NCBI GenBank assembly: GCA_030544685.1
Contig: CP086683.1
Location: forward strand, 5,876,485-5,940,484
Length of the DNA: 64,000 bases
From: Pseudomonas sp. B21_DOA
Lineage (GTDB): Bacteria; Pseudomonadota; Gammaproteobacteria; Pseudomonadales; Pseudomonadaceae
Reading direction: 5' to 3'
This document shows, in pieces, positions 29,178 to 37,828 of this stretch. Positions within the stretch are counted from its first letter, which is position 1; every line of letters begins with the position of its first letter. The position numbers and the translations under genes were made by a program. The notes under the pieces are model-generated. The model made no database searches. It saw only the letters and a program-made list of their open reading frames with translations, and had not been told where the DNA came from.

Positions 29178-30902
29178 ATGAATAGATCTTCCGCGTTGCT
29201 CCTCGCTTTTGTCTTCCTCAGCGGCTGCCAGACCATGGCGCCCGTTGCGCCGAACGGCACCTCGCCGGCCGAAGACACCACGCCCGCGCCTGAAAAGCCC
29301 AAGGTTTACAGCTCGTTCAGCGAGGAAACCGTGTTCAGCCTGCTGAGCGCCGAACTCGCCGGCCAGCGCAATCGTTTCGACATTGCTCTGGACAATTACG
29401 TGACCCAGGCGATCAACACCCAGGATCCGGGCGTCTCAGAGCGTGCTTTTCGCATCGCCGAGTATCTGGGCGCCGATCAACCGGCCCTCGACACCGCGCT
29501 GATCTGGGCGCGCAATGCTCCGGACGATCTCGAAGCGCAACGCGCCGCCGCCGTGCAACTGGCCCGCGCCGGGCGTTACGACGATTCCATGGTCTACATG
29601 GAGAAAGTCCTGCAGGGCAAGGGCGACACCCATTTCGACTTCCTCGCGCTGTCGGCCGCCGACACCGATCAGGAAACCCGCAACGGCCTGATGAAAAGCT
29701 TCGACCGTTTGCTGCAGCGTCACCCGAACAACAACCAGCTGATTTTCGGCAAGGCTCTGCTGTTGCAGCAGGACGGCGACAATCAAGGTGCGCTGACTCT
29801 GCTTGAAGACAATCCGCCGGAAGATGGCGAGATCGCTCCGATCCTGCTGCGCGCGCGCCTGCTTCAGTTACTCAACCGTGGCGACGACGCGCTGCCGCTG
29901 TTGCAGAAAAACATCAGGAAGTACCCGGAAGACAAACGCCTGCGCCTGACCTACGCGCGCATGCTGGTCGAACAGGACCGCATGGACGACGCCAAGGCCG
30001 AGTTCTCCACCCTTGTTCAGCAATACCCGGAAGACGATGAACTGCGTTACTCGCTGGCGCTGGTGTGCCTGGAAGCCAAGGCGTGGGATGAGGCCAAGGG
30101 CTATCTGGAAGACTTGATCGCTCGCGAAAGCCACGTCGATTCGGCGCACCTGAACCTCGGTCGGATTGCCGAAGAGCGCAACGACCCGCAAGGCGCGCTC
30201 ATCGAATACGCCCAGGTCGGCCCGGGCAATGACTATCTGCCGGCACAGCTGCGTCAGGCCGATATCCTGATGAGCAACGGCAAGACCGCCGAAGCGCAGA
30301 GCAAACTGGCGGCCGAGCGTGACGAGCAGCCGGACTACGCAATCCAGCTTTACCTGATCGAATCGGAAAGCCTGTCGGCCAATAAACAGGACGACAAAGC
30401 CTGGAAAATCCTGCAACAAGCGCTGCAGAAATATCCGGACGATCTCAACCTGCTTTACACCCGGGCCATGCTCGCGGAAAAACGCAATGACCTGGCGCAG
30501 ATGGAAAAAGACCTGCGCCTGATCATCAAGCGCGATCCGGACAATGCCATGGCGCTGAATGCGCTGGGCTACACCCTGTCCGATCGCACTACCCGTTACG
30601 CTGAAGCGAAAACGTTGATCGAGCAGGCGCACCAGATCAACCCGGAAGACCCGGCAGTTCTCGACAGCCTTGGCTGGGTGAACTACCGCTTGGGCAATCT
30701 GGATGATGCGGAGAAATACTTGCGCCAGGCGCTCGAGCGTTTTCCTGATCACGAAGTCGCCGCGCACCTTGGCGAAGTCCTCTGGGCCAAGGGCAATCAA
30801 CGCGAAGCCAAACAAGTGTGGGGCAAGTTCCTCAAGGACCAACCCGACAGCACCATTCTGCGCAGCACCATCAAGCGCCTGACCGGATCCGAGACTCTTT
30901 AA
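29178..30902 (+). CDS. TPR-repeat lipoprotein (PA4667-type)
   Basis: This 574-residue precursor has a lipobox (LAFVFLSGCQT, Cys17) and then many tetratricopeptide repeats. Examples are DEAKGYLEDLIARESHVDSAHLNLGRIAEERNDP (read in two pieces) and the last repeats NAMALNALGYTLSDRT and PAVLDSLGWVNYRLGNLDDAEKYLR. It should sit on the periplasmic side of a membrane and scaffold protein complexes. P. aeruginosa has the same gene between hemA and lolB. The 3-base gap to lolB implies an operon, consistent with outer-membrane lipoprotein biology, but no function is proven. Confidence 0.85.
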   Translation: MNRSSALLLAFVFLSGCQTMAPVAPNGTSPAEDTTPAPEKPKVYSSFSEETVFSLLSAELAGQRNRFDIALDNYVTQAINTQDPGVSERAFRIAEYLGADQPALDTALIWARNAPDDLEAQRAAAVQLARAGRYDDSMVYMEKVLQGKGDTHFDFLALSAADTDQETRNGLMKSFDRLLQRHPNNNQLIFGKALLLQQDGDNQGALTLLEDNPPEDGEIAPILLRARLLQLLNRGDDALPLLQKNIRKYPEDKRLRLTYARMLVEQDRMDDAKAEFSTLVQQYPEDDELRYSLALVCLEAKAWDEAKGYLEDLIARESHVDSAHLNLGRIAEERNDPQGALIEYAQVGPGNDYLPAQLRQADILMSNGKTAEAQSKLAAERDEQPDYAIQLYLIESESLSANKQDDKAWKILQQALQKYPDDLNLLYTRAMLAEKRNDLAQMEKDLRLIIKRDPDNAMALNALGYTLSDRTTRYAEAKTLIEQAHQINPEDPAVLDSLGWVNYRLGNLDDAEKYLRQALERFPDHEVAAHLGEVLWAKGNQREAKQVWGKFLKDQPDSTILRSTIKRLTGSETL

Positions 30903-30905
30903 CCC

Positions 30906-31523
30906 ATGTTTTTGCGCCACGTTATTATTTTCAGCTTCATCGCCCTGCTCGCCGGCTGCTCGGGGTTCGGCACTCGCGAGTCGGTCGAGGGCCACGGCAG
31001 CCCGGCCCAGTGGGCGGCTAACAAACAGCAACTGACCGGCCTCGATGGCTGGCAGATCGACGGCAAGATCGGCATCCGAGCGTCGAAGGATTCCGGCAGC
31101 GGCACGTTGTTCTGGTTGCAGCGGCAGGACTATTACGACATTCGCCTCTCCGGCCCGCTGGGTCGTGGCGCGGCACGCCTGACCGGGCGTCCGGGCAAGG
31201 TGTCGCTGGAAGTTGCCAACCAGGGCCGCTACGAATCGCAATCACCTGAAGCGCTGCTCGAAGAACAGCTCGGCTGGAAATTGCCGGTGTCGAATCTGGC
31301 CTGGTGGGTTCGTGGCCTGCCAGCTCCGGAAAGTAAAAGTCGTCTGAACCTGGACGCCGACAGTCGTCTGGCCAGCCTTGAGCAGGACGGCTGGAAAGTC
31401 GAATACACCGCCTACACCGAACAGAATGGTTATTGGCTGCCCGAACGCATCAAGCTGCACGGCACCGACCTCGACGTGACGCTGGTGATCAAGACCTGGC
31501 AACCGCGCAAATTGGGGCAATAA
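30906..31523 (+). CDS. lolB: Outer-membrane lipoprotein receptor LolB
   Basis: LolB takes lipoproteins from the periplasmic carrier LolA and inserts them in the outer membrane. It is itself a lipoprotein (lipobox LLAGCSG). The 205-residue sequence has [38 protein letters not shown] and [11 protein letters not shown], all typical of LolB. It is followed 3 bases later by ispE, the common lolB-ispE arrangement. Confidence 0.96.
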   Translation: MFLRHVIIFSFIALLAGCSGFGTRESVEGHGSPAQWAANKQQLTGLDGWQIDGKIGIRASKDSGSGTLFWLQRQDYYDIRLSGPLGRGAARLTGRPGKVSLEVANQGRYESQSPEALLEEQLGWKLPVSNLAWWVRGLPAPESKSRLNLDADSRLASLEQDGWKVEYTAYTEQNGYWLPERIKLHGTDLDVTLVIKTWQPRKLGQ

Positions 31524-31526
31524 CGC

Positions 31527-32378
31527 ATGACCGCTGCACGCCTGACCCTGCCCTCGCCGGCCAAACTCAACTTGATGCTGCACATTCTCGGTCGCCGTGA
31601 AGACGGTTATCACGAGTTGCAGACGCTGTTTCAGTTCCTTGATTACGGCGATGAAATCACTTTCGCCGTGCGCGATGACGGCGTGATTCAACTGCACACC
31701 GAGTTCGCCGGCGTGCCCCACGACAGCAACCTGATCGTGCGCGCAGCGAAGATGTTGCAGCAACAGTCCGGCTGCGCGCTCGGCATCGACATCTGGATCG
31801 ACAAAGTCCTGCCCATGGGCGGCGGCATCGGTGGCGGCAGTTCGAACGCGGCGACGACCCTGCTCGGTCTCAATCATCTTTGGCAACTGGGCTGGGATGA
31901 AGATCGCCTCGCCGCACTGGGCTTGTCACTCGGTGCCGATGTGCCGGTTTTCGTCCGCGGCCACGCGGCGTTTGCCGAGGGCGTCGGTGAGAAACTGACC
32001 CCGGTCGATCCCGAAGAACCGTGGTATCTGGTGCTCGTGCCGCAAGTCGCTGTTAGTACGGCAGAAATTTTTTCCGATCCTTTGTTGACACGTAACACAC
32101 CGCCCATTAAAGTGCGCCCCGTTCCCGAGGGAAACAGTCGAAATGACTGTTTGCCGGTGGTAGCAAGGCGTTATCCAGAGGTACGTAACGCATTGGATTT
32201 GTTAGGTAAATTTACCGAAGCAAAGCTCACCGGAACTGGAAGTTGTGTGTTTGGGGGCTTCCCAAGCAAAGCTGAAGCTGATAAAGTCTCGGCCCTTCTG
32301 ACAGAGACCCTTACAGGGTTTGTAGCGAAAGGAAGCAACGTTTCGATGTTGCATCGCAAGCTGCAAAGTCTGCTCTAA
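31527..32378 (+). CDS. ispE: 4-diphosphocytidyl-2-C-methyl-D-erythritol kinase
   Basis: IspE phosphorylates CDP-methylerythritol in the MEP isoprenoid route. The 283-residue GHMP kinase has [24 protein letters not shown] at the N-terminus and the ATP loop [19 protein letters not shown] (about 93-111). The C-terminal motif is [13 protein letters not shown]. The last third is more AT-rich than the rest, but the frame is intact. tRNA-Gln and prs follow as in other pseudomonads. Confidence 0.97.
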   Translation: MTAARLTLPSPAKLNLMLHILGRREDGYHELQTLFQFLDYGDEITFAVRDDGVIQLHTEFAGVPHDSNLIVRAAKMLQQQSGCALGIDIWIDKVLPMGGGIGGGSSNAATTLLGLNHLWQLGWDEDRLAALGLSLGADVPVFVRGHAAFAEGVGEKLTPVDPEEPWYLVLVPQVAVSTAEIFSDPLLTRNTPPIKVRPVPEGNSRNDCLPVVARRYPEVRNALDLLGKFTEAKLTGTGSCVFGGFPSKAEADKVSALLTETLTGFVAKGSNVSMLHRKLQSLL

Positions 32379-32415
32379 AGGAATCAAGTGCCCGGCACTT
32401 GAAAGCAACAGATAC

Positions 32416-32490
32416 AGGGGCGTCGCCAAGCGGTAAGGCAGCAGGTTTTGATCCTGCCATGCGTTGGTTCGAATCCAGCCGCCCCTGCCA
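32416..32490 (+). tRNA. tRNA-Gln (anticodon TTG)
   Basis: The cloverleaf folds fully. The acceptor AGGGGCG pairs with CGCCCCT. The anticodon stem GCAGG/CCTGC encloses loop TTTTGAT with anticodon TTG, and the T-arm loop is GTTCGAATC. CCA is encoded. It is located between ispE and prs. Confidence 0.95.
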
Positions 32491-32535
32491 TTTTCTCTAC
32501 TCATCCAGGTTACCCTCAGCCTCTAGGTACTGCGC

Positions 32536-33477
32536 GTGTCCAAGATGATGGTCTTTACGGGGAATGCCAACCCCGATCTGGCTCGGCGTGTCGTACGTCA
32601 GCTGCATATCCCTCTCGGTGACATCTCTGTCGGCAAGTTTTCCGACGGTGAAATCACAGCCGAGATCAATGAAAACGTTCGCGGTAAAGACGTCTTCATT
32701 ATTCAGCCGACTTGCGCTCCGACCAACGATAACCTGATGGAACTGGTAGTGATGGCTGATGCCTTCCGCCGCTCCTCGGCTACTCGTATCACTGCTGTTA
32801 TTCCTTATTTTGGTTATGCCCGTCAGGATCGCCGTCCGCGTTCCGCACGTGTGGCTATCAGCGCGAAAGTCGTCGCTGACATGCTTACCGTAGTCGGCAT
32901 CGACCGTGTCCTCACGGTTGATCTGCATGCTGACCAGATTCAGGGTTTCTTCGATATTCCGGTAGATAACATCTACGGCTCCCCGGTTCTGGTGGATGAC
33001 ATTGAAGATCAGCGCTTCGAAAACCTGATGATCGTGTCCCCGGACATTGGTGGCGTCGTGCGTGCACGGGCTGTTGCCAAGTCGCTGGGCGTCGATCTCG
33101 GGATCATCGACAAACGCCGTGAGAAAGCCAATCACTCTGAAGTGATGCATATCATCGGTGATGTCGAAGGGCGTACCTGTATTCTCGTCGATGACATGGT
33201 CGATACCGCCGGCACCCTGTGCCACGCGGCCAAGGCCCTGAAAGAGCATGGCGCAGCCAAGGTCTTTGCCTACTGCACACACCCTGTGCTGTCGGGCCGG
33301 GCCATCGAGAATATCGAAAATTCCGTGCTGGACGAGCTGGTGGTCACTAATACCATCCCGCTGTCCGCTGCAGCACAAGCCTGTGCACGTATCCGTCAAC
33401 TGGATATCGCACCGGTTGTTGCCGAAGCGGTTCGCCGCATCAGCAATGAAGAATCGATCAGCGCGATGTTCCGTTAA
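32536..33477 (+). CDS. prs: Ribose-phosphate pyrophosphokinase
   Basis: Prs makes PRPP from ribose-5-phosphate and ATP, feeding nucleotide, His and Trp synthesis and the salvage enzymes hpt and upp of this window. It starts at GTG 32536 ([19 protein letters not shown]). Motifs are [16 protein letters not shown], the [14 protein letters not shown] flag region and the PRPP loop [14 protein letters not shown]. At 313 residues it has standard length. A strong terminator follows. Confidence 0.98.
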   Translation: MSKMMVFTGNANPDLARRVVRQLHIPLGDISVGKFSDGEITAEINENVRGKDVFIIQPTCAPTNDNLMELVVMADAFRRSSATRITAVIPYFGYARQDRRPRSARVAISAKVVADMLTVVGIDRVLTVDLHADQIQGFFDIPVDNIYGSPVLVDDIEDQRFENLMIVSPDIGGVVRARAVAKSLGVDLGIIDKRREKANHSEVMHIIGDVEGRTCILVDDMVDTAGTLCHAAKALKEHGAAKVFAYCTHPVLSGRAIENIENSVLDELVVTNTIPLSAAAQACARIRQLDIAPVVAEAVRRISNEESISAMFR

Positions 33478-33513
33478 GGGCCCTGCCCTTCACGAAATGT
33501 CTCGTTGACGAAA

Positions 33514-33553
33514 AGCGCCCCGCCCCGGCATTCCTGTCGGGGCGGGGCTTTTT
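33514..33553 (+). terminator. Rho-independent terminator of prs
   Basis: GCCCCGCCCCG and CGGGGCGGGGC form an 11-base GC stem with a short loop and T5. Confidence 0.93.
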
Positions 33554-33617
33554 GCCCATACCGTGTTCGGCGCTGGTCGCAAACGCCACTCGGTCATGGC
33601 TATTTTGGAGATACAAA

Positions 33618-34219
33618 ATGAACGATTTTACTCTGAATGCTGAAGTGCGTTCCGACCTGGGAAAGGTGCGAGCCGCCGCCTGCGTCGTCTCGCAAGCCTG
33701 GTTCCAGCTGTAGTTTACGGTGGCGACAAAGCCCCTGAATCCATCAGCATGCTGGCCAAAGAAGTTGCCAAACTGCTCGAAAACGAAGCGGCTTACAGCC
33801 ACATCATCGAGCTGAACGTTGGTGGCACCAAGCAGAACGTCATCATCAAGGCTCTGCAGCGTCACCCGGCCAAAGGCCACGTGATGCACGCTGACTTCGT
33901 ACGCGTTGTCGCCGGCCAGAAACTGACCGCCATCGTGCCTGTGCACTTTGTTGGCGAAGAAGCTCCAGTCAAGAAAGGCGGCGAAGTTTCGCACGTTGTT
34001 GCCGAGATCGAAGTTTCCTGCCTGCCAAAAGATCTGCCTGAGTTCATCGAAGTCGACCTGTCGAAAGCAGAAATCGGCACCATCATTCACCTGTCGGACC
34101 TCAAAGCTCCTAAAGGTGTTGAGTTCGTTGCTCTGGCACACGGCGATGACAAGGCTGTTGCCAACGTCCACGCTCCACGTGTAGCTGCAGAACCTACCGA
34201 AGAAGGCGCAGCAGAGTAA
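33618..34219 (+). CDS. rplY: 50S ribosomal protein L25/Ctc, frame broken
   Basis: L25 binds 5S rRNA; this long form has the CTC/TL5-type C-terminal domain. The start has TTGGAG upstream. The first residues [17 protein letters not shown] are followed by [19 protein letters not shown] only if one base is added in GGG (33659-33661) or AAA (33662-33664). Downstream the frame is intact: [31 protein letters not shown] and [14 protein letters not shown]. Corrected length is 200 residues. The break is taken as a sequencing error. Confidence 0.93.
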
Positions 34220-34245
34220 TTCACTCTGTCATGCCGGAGTGAGCA

Positions 34246-34362
34246 AGTAACATCGCGGACTGGAACGTAGCGAGAAAGCGGGCGAGAACGCGGAGTTTAC
34301 ATCCATGGTAAATGAGCATTTTTCGTCCACTTTCGCCGCTTTCCCTGATCGCGGCGATGTTA
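34246..34362. repeat. Imperfect 117-base palindrome between rplY and pth
   Basis: Outer arms GTAACATCGC (34246-34255) and GCGATGTTA (34354-34362). Middle arms GAAAGCGGGCGA (about 34273) and the complement of TTCGCCGCTTTC (about 34333). The centre TTTACatccatgGTAAA (34296-34312) is followed by TGAGCATTTTT. The layered symmetry suggests a dispersed mobile or structured element, not a simple terminator. I have seen similar TTTACAnnnnTGTAAATGAGCAT centres in pseudomonad intergenic DNA, but cannot name the family. Confidence 0.55.
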
Positions 34363-34390
34363 TCCACCACTCCAAGGAAGGGCCCCTATC

Positions 34391-34974
34391 GTGACTGCCA
34401 TCAAACTGATCGTTGGCCTGGGAAATCCAGGCGCTGAATACGAACAGACCCGGCATAACGCAGGGGCCCTTTTGTTGAGCGCATCGCCCACGCACAAAAT
34501 GTGACTCTTGTGGCCGATCGCAAATATTTCGGCCTGACCGGGCGCTACTCGCATCAGGGTCAGGATGTTCGTCTGCTGATTCCCACCACCTACATGAACC
34601 GCAGCGGCCAGGCCGTGGCGGCACTCGCCGGTTTCTTCCGCATCAAGCCTGAAGAAATCCTCGTGGCGCATGACGAACTCGACTTGCCTCCGGGCGTTGC
34701 CAAGCTCAAGCAGGGCGGCGGCCATGGCGGTCACAACGGGTTGCGCGACATCATTGCGCAACTGGGCAATCAGAATACGTTCTACCGCCTGCGGCTTGGC
34801 ATCGGCCACCCGGGCGTTGCCAGTATGGTTTCAAATTTCGTCCTGGGTCGTGCGCCACGCGCCGAACAGGAAAAACTCGATGCCAGCATCGACTTTGCCC
34901 TCGGCGTGCTGCCGGATATCCTCGCCGGGGAATGGAACCGCGCGATGAAAAACCTGCACAGCCAGAAGGCCTGA
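34391..34974 (+). CDS. pth: Peptidyl-tRNA hydrolase, frame broken
   Basis: Pth recycles peptidyl-tRNA released from ribosomes and is essential. GTG 34391 starts [20 protein letters not shown] with the catalytic His in TRHNAG. The frame breaks at the T4 run 34470-34473. One added T gives [20 protein letters not shown]. Later motifs [21 protein letters not shown] and [13 protein letters not shown] are intact. Corrected length is 194 residues. It lies 22 bases before ychF. Confidence 0.95.
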
Positions 34975-34996
34975 CTTTTACCCGAGGGGAAACACC

Positions 34997-36097
34997 ATGG
35001 GATTCAATTGCGGCATCGTCGGCCTGCCTAACGTCGGCAAGTCCACCCTGTTCAACGCCCTGACCAAATCCGGTATCGCGGCCGAGAACTTCCCCTTCTG
35101 CACCATCGAGCCGAACAGCGGCATCGTGCCGATGCCGGATCCGCGCCTGGAAGCTCTGGCAGCCATCGTCAATCCGAAGCGCATCCTGCCGACCACCATG
35201 GAATTCGTCGACATCGCCGGCCTCGTCGCTGGCGCCTCAAAAGGTGAAGGCCTGGGCAACAAGTTCCTGGCCAACATCCGCGAAACCGATGCTATCGCTC
35301 ACGTGGTGCGCTGCTTCGAAGACGACAATGTGATTCACGTTTCCAACAGCGTCGACCCGAAACGCGACATCGAAATCATCGACCTGGAACTGATCTTCGC
35401 CGACCTCGACAGCTGCGAGAAGCAACTGCAGAAAGTCGCGCGCAACGCCAAGGGCGGTGACAAGGACGCCGTGGTTCAGAAGGCGCTGCTCGAGCAACTG
35501 ATCGCGCACTTCACCGAAGCCAAGCCTGCACGCAGCCTGATGAAGAACATGAGCGCGGATGAGAAAGCCGTTATCAAGGGCTTCCACCTGCTGACCACCA
35601 AACCGGTCATGTACATCGCCAACGTTGCCGAAGACGGTTTCGAGAACAACCCGCACCTGGACGTGGTCAAGGCCATCGCCGAAGAAGAAGGCGCCATGGT
35701 CGTTCCGGTGTGCAACAAGATCGAAGCGGAAATCGCCGAGCTCGATGACGGCGAAGAGAAGGACATGTTCCTCGAGGCCCTGGGCCTGGAAGAGCCTGGC
35801 CTGAACCGCGTGATCCGCGCCGGCTACGAAATGCTGCACCTGCAGACCTACTTCACCGCCGGTGTCGAAGAAGTCCGCGCCTGGACCGTCAAGGTCGGTG
35901 CCACCGCACCACAGGCCGCTGGCGTGATCCACACCGACTTCGAAAAAGGCTTCATCCGTGCCGAAGTCATCGCCTACAACGACTTCATCCAGTACAAGGG
36001 CGAAGCCGGCGCCAAGGAAGCCGGCAAATGGCGCCTGGAAGGCAAGGATTACATCGTCAAGGACGGCGACGTGATGCACTTCCGTTTCAACGTCTAA
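34997..36097 (+). CDS. ychF: Ribosome-binding ATPase YchF (Obg family)
   Basis: YchF is an OBG-type P-loop protein that prefers ATP and binds ribosomes and oxidative-stress factors. The 366-residue protein has the P-loop [14 protein letters not shown], the switch-[18 protein letters not shown] and the altered specificity motif NKIE ([10 protein letters not shown]) in place of NKxD. The C-terminal TGS domain is also present. GAGGGGA precedes the start. pth-ychF is a common pair. Confidence 0.97.
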   Translation: MGFNCGIVGLPNVGKSTLFNALTKSGIAAENFPFCTIEPNSGIVPMPDPRLEALAAIVNPKRILPTTMEFVDIAGLVAGASKGEGLGNKFLANIRETDAIAHVVRCFEDDNVIHVSNSVDPKRDIEIIDLELIFADLDSCEKQLQKVARNAKGGDKDAVVQKALLEQLIAHFTEAKPARSLMKNMSADEKAVIKGFHLLTTKPVMYIANVAEDGFENNPHLDVVKAIAEEEGAMVVPVCNKIEAEIAELDDGEEKDMFLEALGLEEPGLNRVIRAGYEMLHLQTYFTAGVEEVRAWTVKVGATAPQAAGVIHTDFEKGFIRAEVIAYNDFIQYKGEAGAKEAGKWRLEGKDYIVKDGDVMHFRFNV

Positions 36098-36113
36098 GCA
36101 ACAGCCGGGCAAG

Positions 36114-36144
36114 AAAAAGCCGCGTTTGATACGCGGCTTTTTTG
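36114..36144 (+). terminator. Rho-independent terminator of ychF
   Basis: AAAAAGCCGCGT-ttgat-ACGCGGCTTTTTT, a perfect stem with a T-run. Confidence 0.93.
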
Positions 36145-36174
36145 TGCCTGAAATTCAGTGACTGCGTACATCTC

Positions 36175-36264
36175 CTGTGGGAGCGAGCCTGCTCGCGAAT
36201 GCGGCGTGTCAGCTAAGCATTCGTCAACTGACCCACCCATTCGCGAGCAGGCTCGCTCCCACAG
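36175..36264. repeat. REP pair (inverted)
   Basis: CTGTGGGAGCGAGCCTGCTC and its complement at the right flank about 45 bases, between convergent ychF and the MFS gene. Confidence 0.9.
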
Positions 36265-36278
36265 TTCGATTCGTCTAA

Positions 36279-37496
36279 TCAGGCCTTTTTAGTACGCGGC
36301 AGGAAGATCGCCAACACACCAAACAACGGCAGGAACGAGCACAGGAAATACACGTACTCAATCCCGTGCACATCCGCCAGATGCCCGAGCAGCGCTGCGC
36401 CAATCCCGCCGAAACCAAACATCAGACCGAAGAAGATCCCGGCAATCATCCCGACATTACCCGGCACCAGTTCCTGCGCGTACACCACGATCGCTGAGAA
36501 CGCCGAGGCGAGAATGAAGCCGATCACCACGCTGAGAATGCTGGTCCAGAACAGATCGACATGCGGCAGGATCAAGGTGAACGGCGCGACGCCGAGGATG
36601 GAAAACCAGATCACTGCCTTGCGTCCGATCTTGTCGCCAATCGGCCCGCCGAAGAACGTCCCCGCTGCCACTGCGCCCAGGAAAAGGAACAAGTGCAGCT
36701 GCGAGCTGGCCACCGACAGGTCGAACTTCTCGATCAGGTAGAAGGTGAAGTAGCTGGTGAAACTGGCCATGTAGAAATATTTGGAGAACACCAGCAGCCC
36801 TAGCACCACCAGCGCACAGGTCACCCTGCCCTTCGACAAGCCGTGCGTCGCCGCCTGGCCGGCCTTGAGCTTGAACAGGTTGAGGTGATTGGCGTACCAG
36901 CGGCTGATGCGGTACAGCACGAACAGCGCAAACACCGCGAACAGACCGAACCACGCCACATTGCCTTGGCCGAAGGGAATGATGATCGCTGCCGCCAGCA
37001 ACGGGCCGAACGCGGAGCCGGCATTGCCGCCGACCTGAAAGGTCGATTGCGCCAGACCAAACCGGCCGCCCGAGGCCAGTCGCGCAACACGCGAGGCTTC
37101 CGGGTGAAAGGTTGACGAGCCAATGCCGATCAGCGCCGCCGCCAGCAGAATCAATGGGAAGCTGCCGACCACCGACATCATCAGAATGCCGATCAACGTA
37201 CACACCGTGCCCGCCGGCAACAGCCACGGTTTGGGGTGGCGATCAGTGTGATAACCGACCCACGGCTGCAACAGCGACGCGGTCAACTGGAAGGTCAAGG
37301 TGATCAGGCCGACCTGGGTGAAGGTCAGGCCATAATTGGCTTTGAGCATCGGGTAGATCGACGGCAGCACCGACTGGATCAGGTCATTGATCAGATGCGC
37401 CAGCGCCACCGCGCCGATGATGCGCATCACCAAGGGGCTGCTTTGCGGAGCAGCGGTCGCCGAGGCAGCGGCGGTCTGAACGTTGCTGATAGCCAT
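36279..37496 (-). CDS. MFS transporter, fosmidomycin-resistance (Fsr) type
   Basis: This 405-residue inner-membrane protein has about twelve hydrophobic segments. The family region VALAHLINDLIQSVLPSIYP (about 30-49) and GYHTDRHPKPWLLPAG in the first intracellular loop are like E. coli Fsr. STFHPEASRVARLASGGRFG is also characteristic of Fsr. Members export fosmidomycin or other small acids; the native substrate is unknown. I chose ATG 37496, with GGA upstream; the frame is open slightly beyond it. Confidence 0.88.
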   Translation of the reverse strand: MAISNVQTAAASATAAPQSSPLVMRIIGAVALAHLINDLIQSVLPSIYPMLKANYGLTFTQVGLITLTFQLTASLLQPWVGYHTDRHPKPWLLPAGTVCTLIGILMMSVVGSFPLILLAAALIGIGSSTFHPEASRVARLASGGRFGLAQSTFQVGGNAGSAFGPLLAAAIIIPFGQGNVAWFGLFAVFALFVLYRISRWYANHLNLFKLKAGQAATHGLSKGRVTCALVVLGLLVFSKYFYMASFTSYFTFYLIEKFDLSVASSQLHLFLFLGAVAAGTFFGGPIGDKIGRKAVIWFSILGVAPFTLILPHVDLFWTSILSVVIGFILASAFSAIVVYAQELVPGNVGMIAGIFFGLMFGFGGIGAALLGHLADVHGIEYVYFLCSFLPLFGVLAIFLPRTKKA

Positions 37497-37828
37497 GGAA
37501 AATTCCGGACAGCAGATGGGTGCCCGCAGGCAGGTGCGCCAATGTGCCATTTTTCGGTGCGCTCGCGCTATCCCCTTAGGCAGCTAACTAACTGACTGGT
37601 CGTCGAGCGAACGGTGATAGCGCAACGCCATGGTCTGAATCTTGCCTTGCTTCTGCCCTTGAACACGATCGCCTTACAAAGGCGCTCGACAATGGGAAGT
37701 TTCGCTACAGAGCCGGCCTACAGAGCGGGCATGGGTGAACTTTCGAGGCCTTTTAGAGGGCACAGGTCGCAGCCGCAAGGTTCGCGATGCACGCCAATGG
37801 TGCGTGGTGTCCAGAGGAGTCATGAGGC
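37497..37828. other. 332-base intergenic space
   Basis: The space lies between the divergent MFS and chemoreceptor genes. No convincing gene, hairpin or flagellar-type promoter is seen. GAGG before 37829 is the only clear signal. Confidence 0.5.

Noticed and set aside
29868..31241. 457-residue minus-strand frame opposite the TPR lipoprotein and lolB
   Set aside because: Crosses two certain genes and has no signal or motif.
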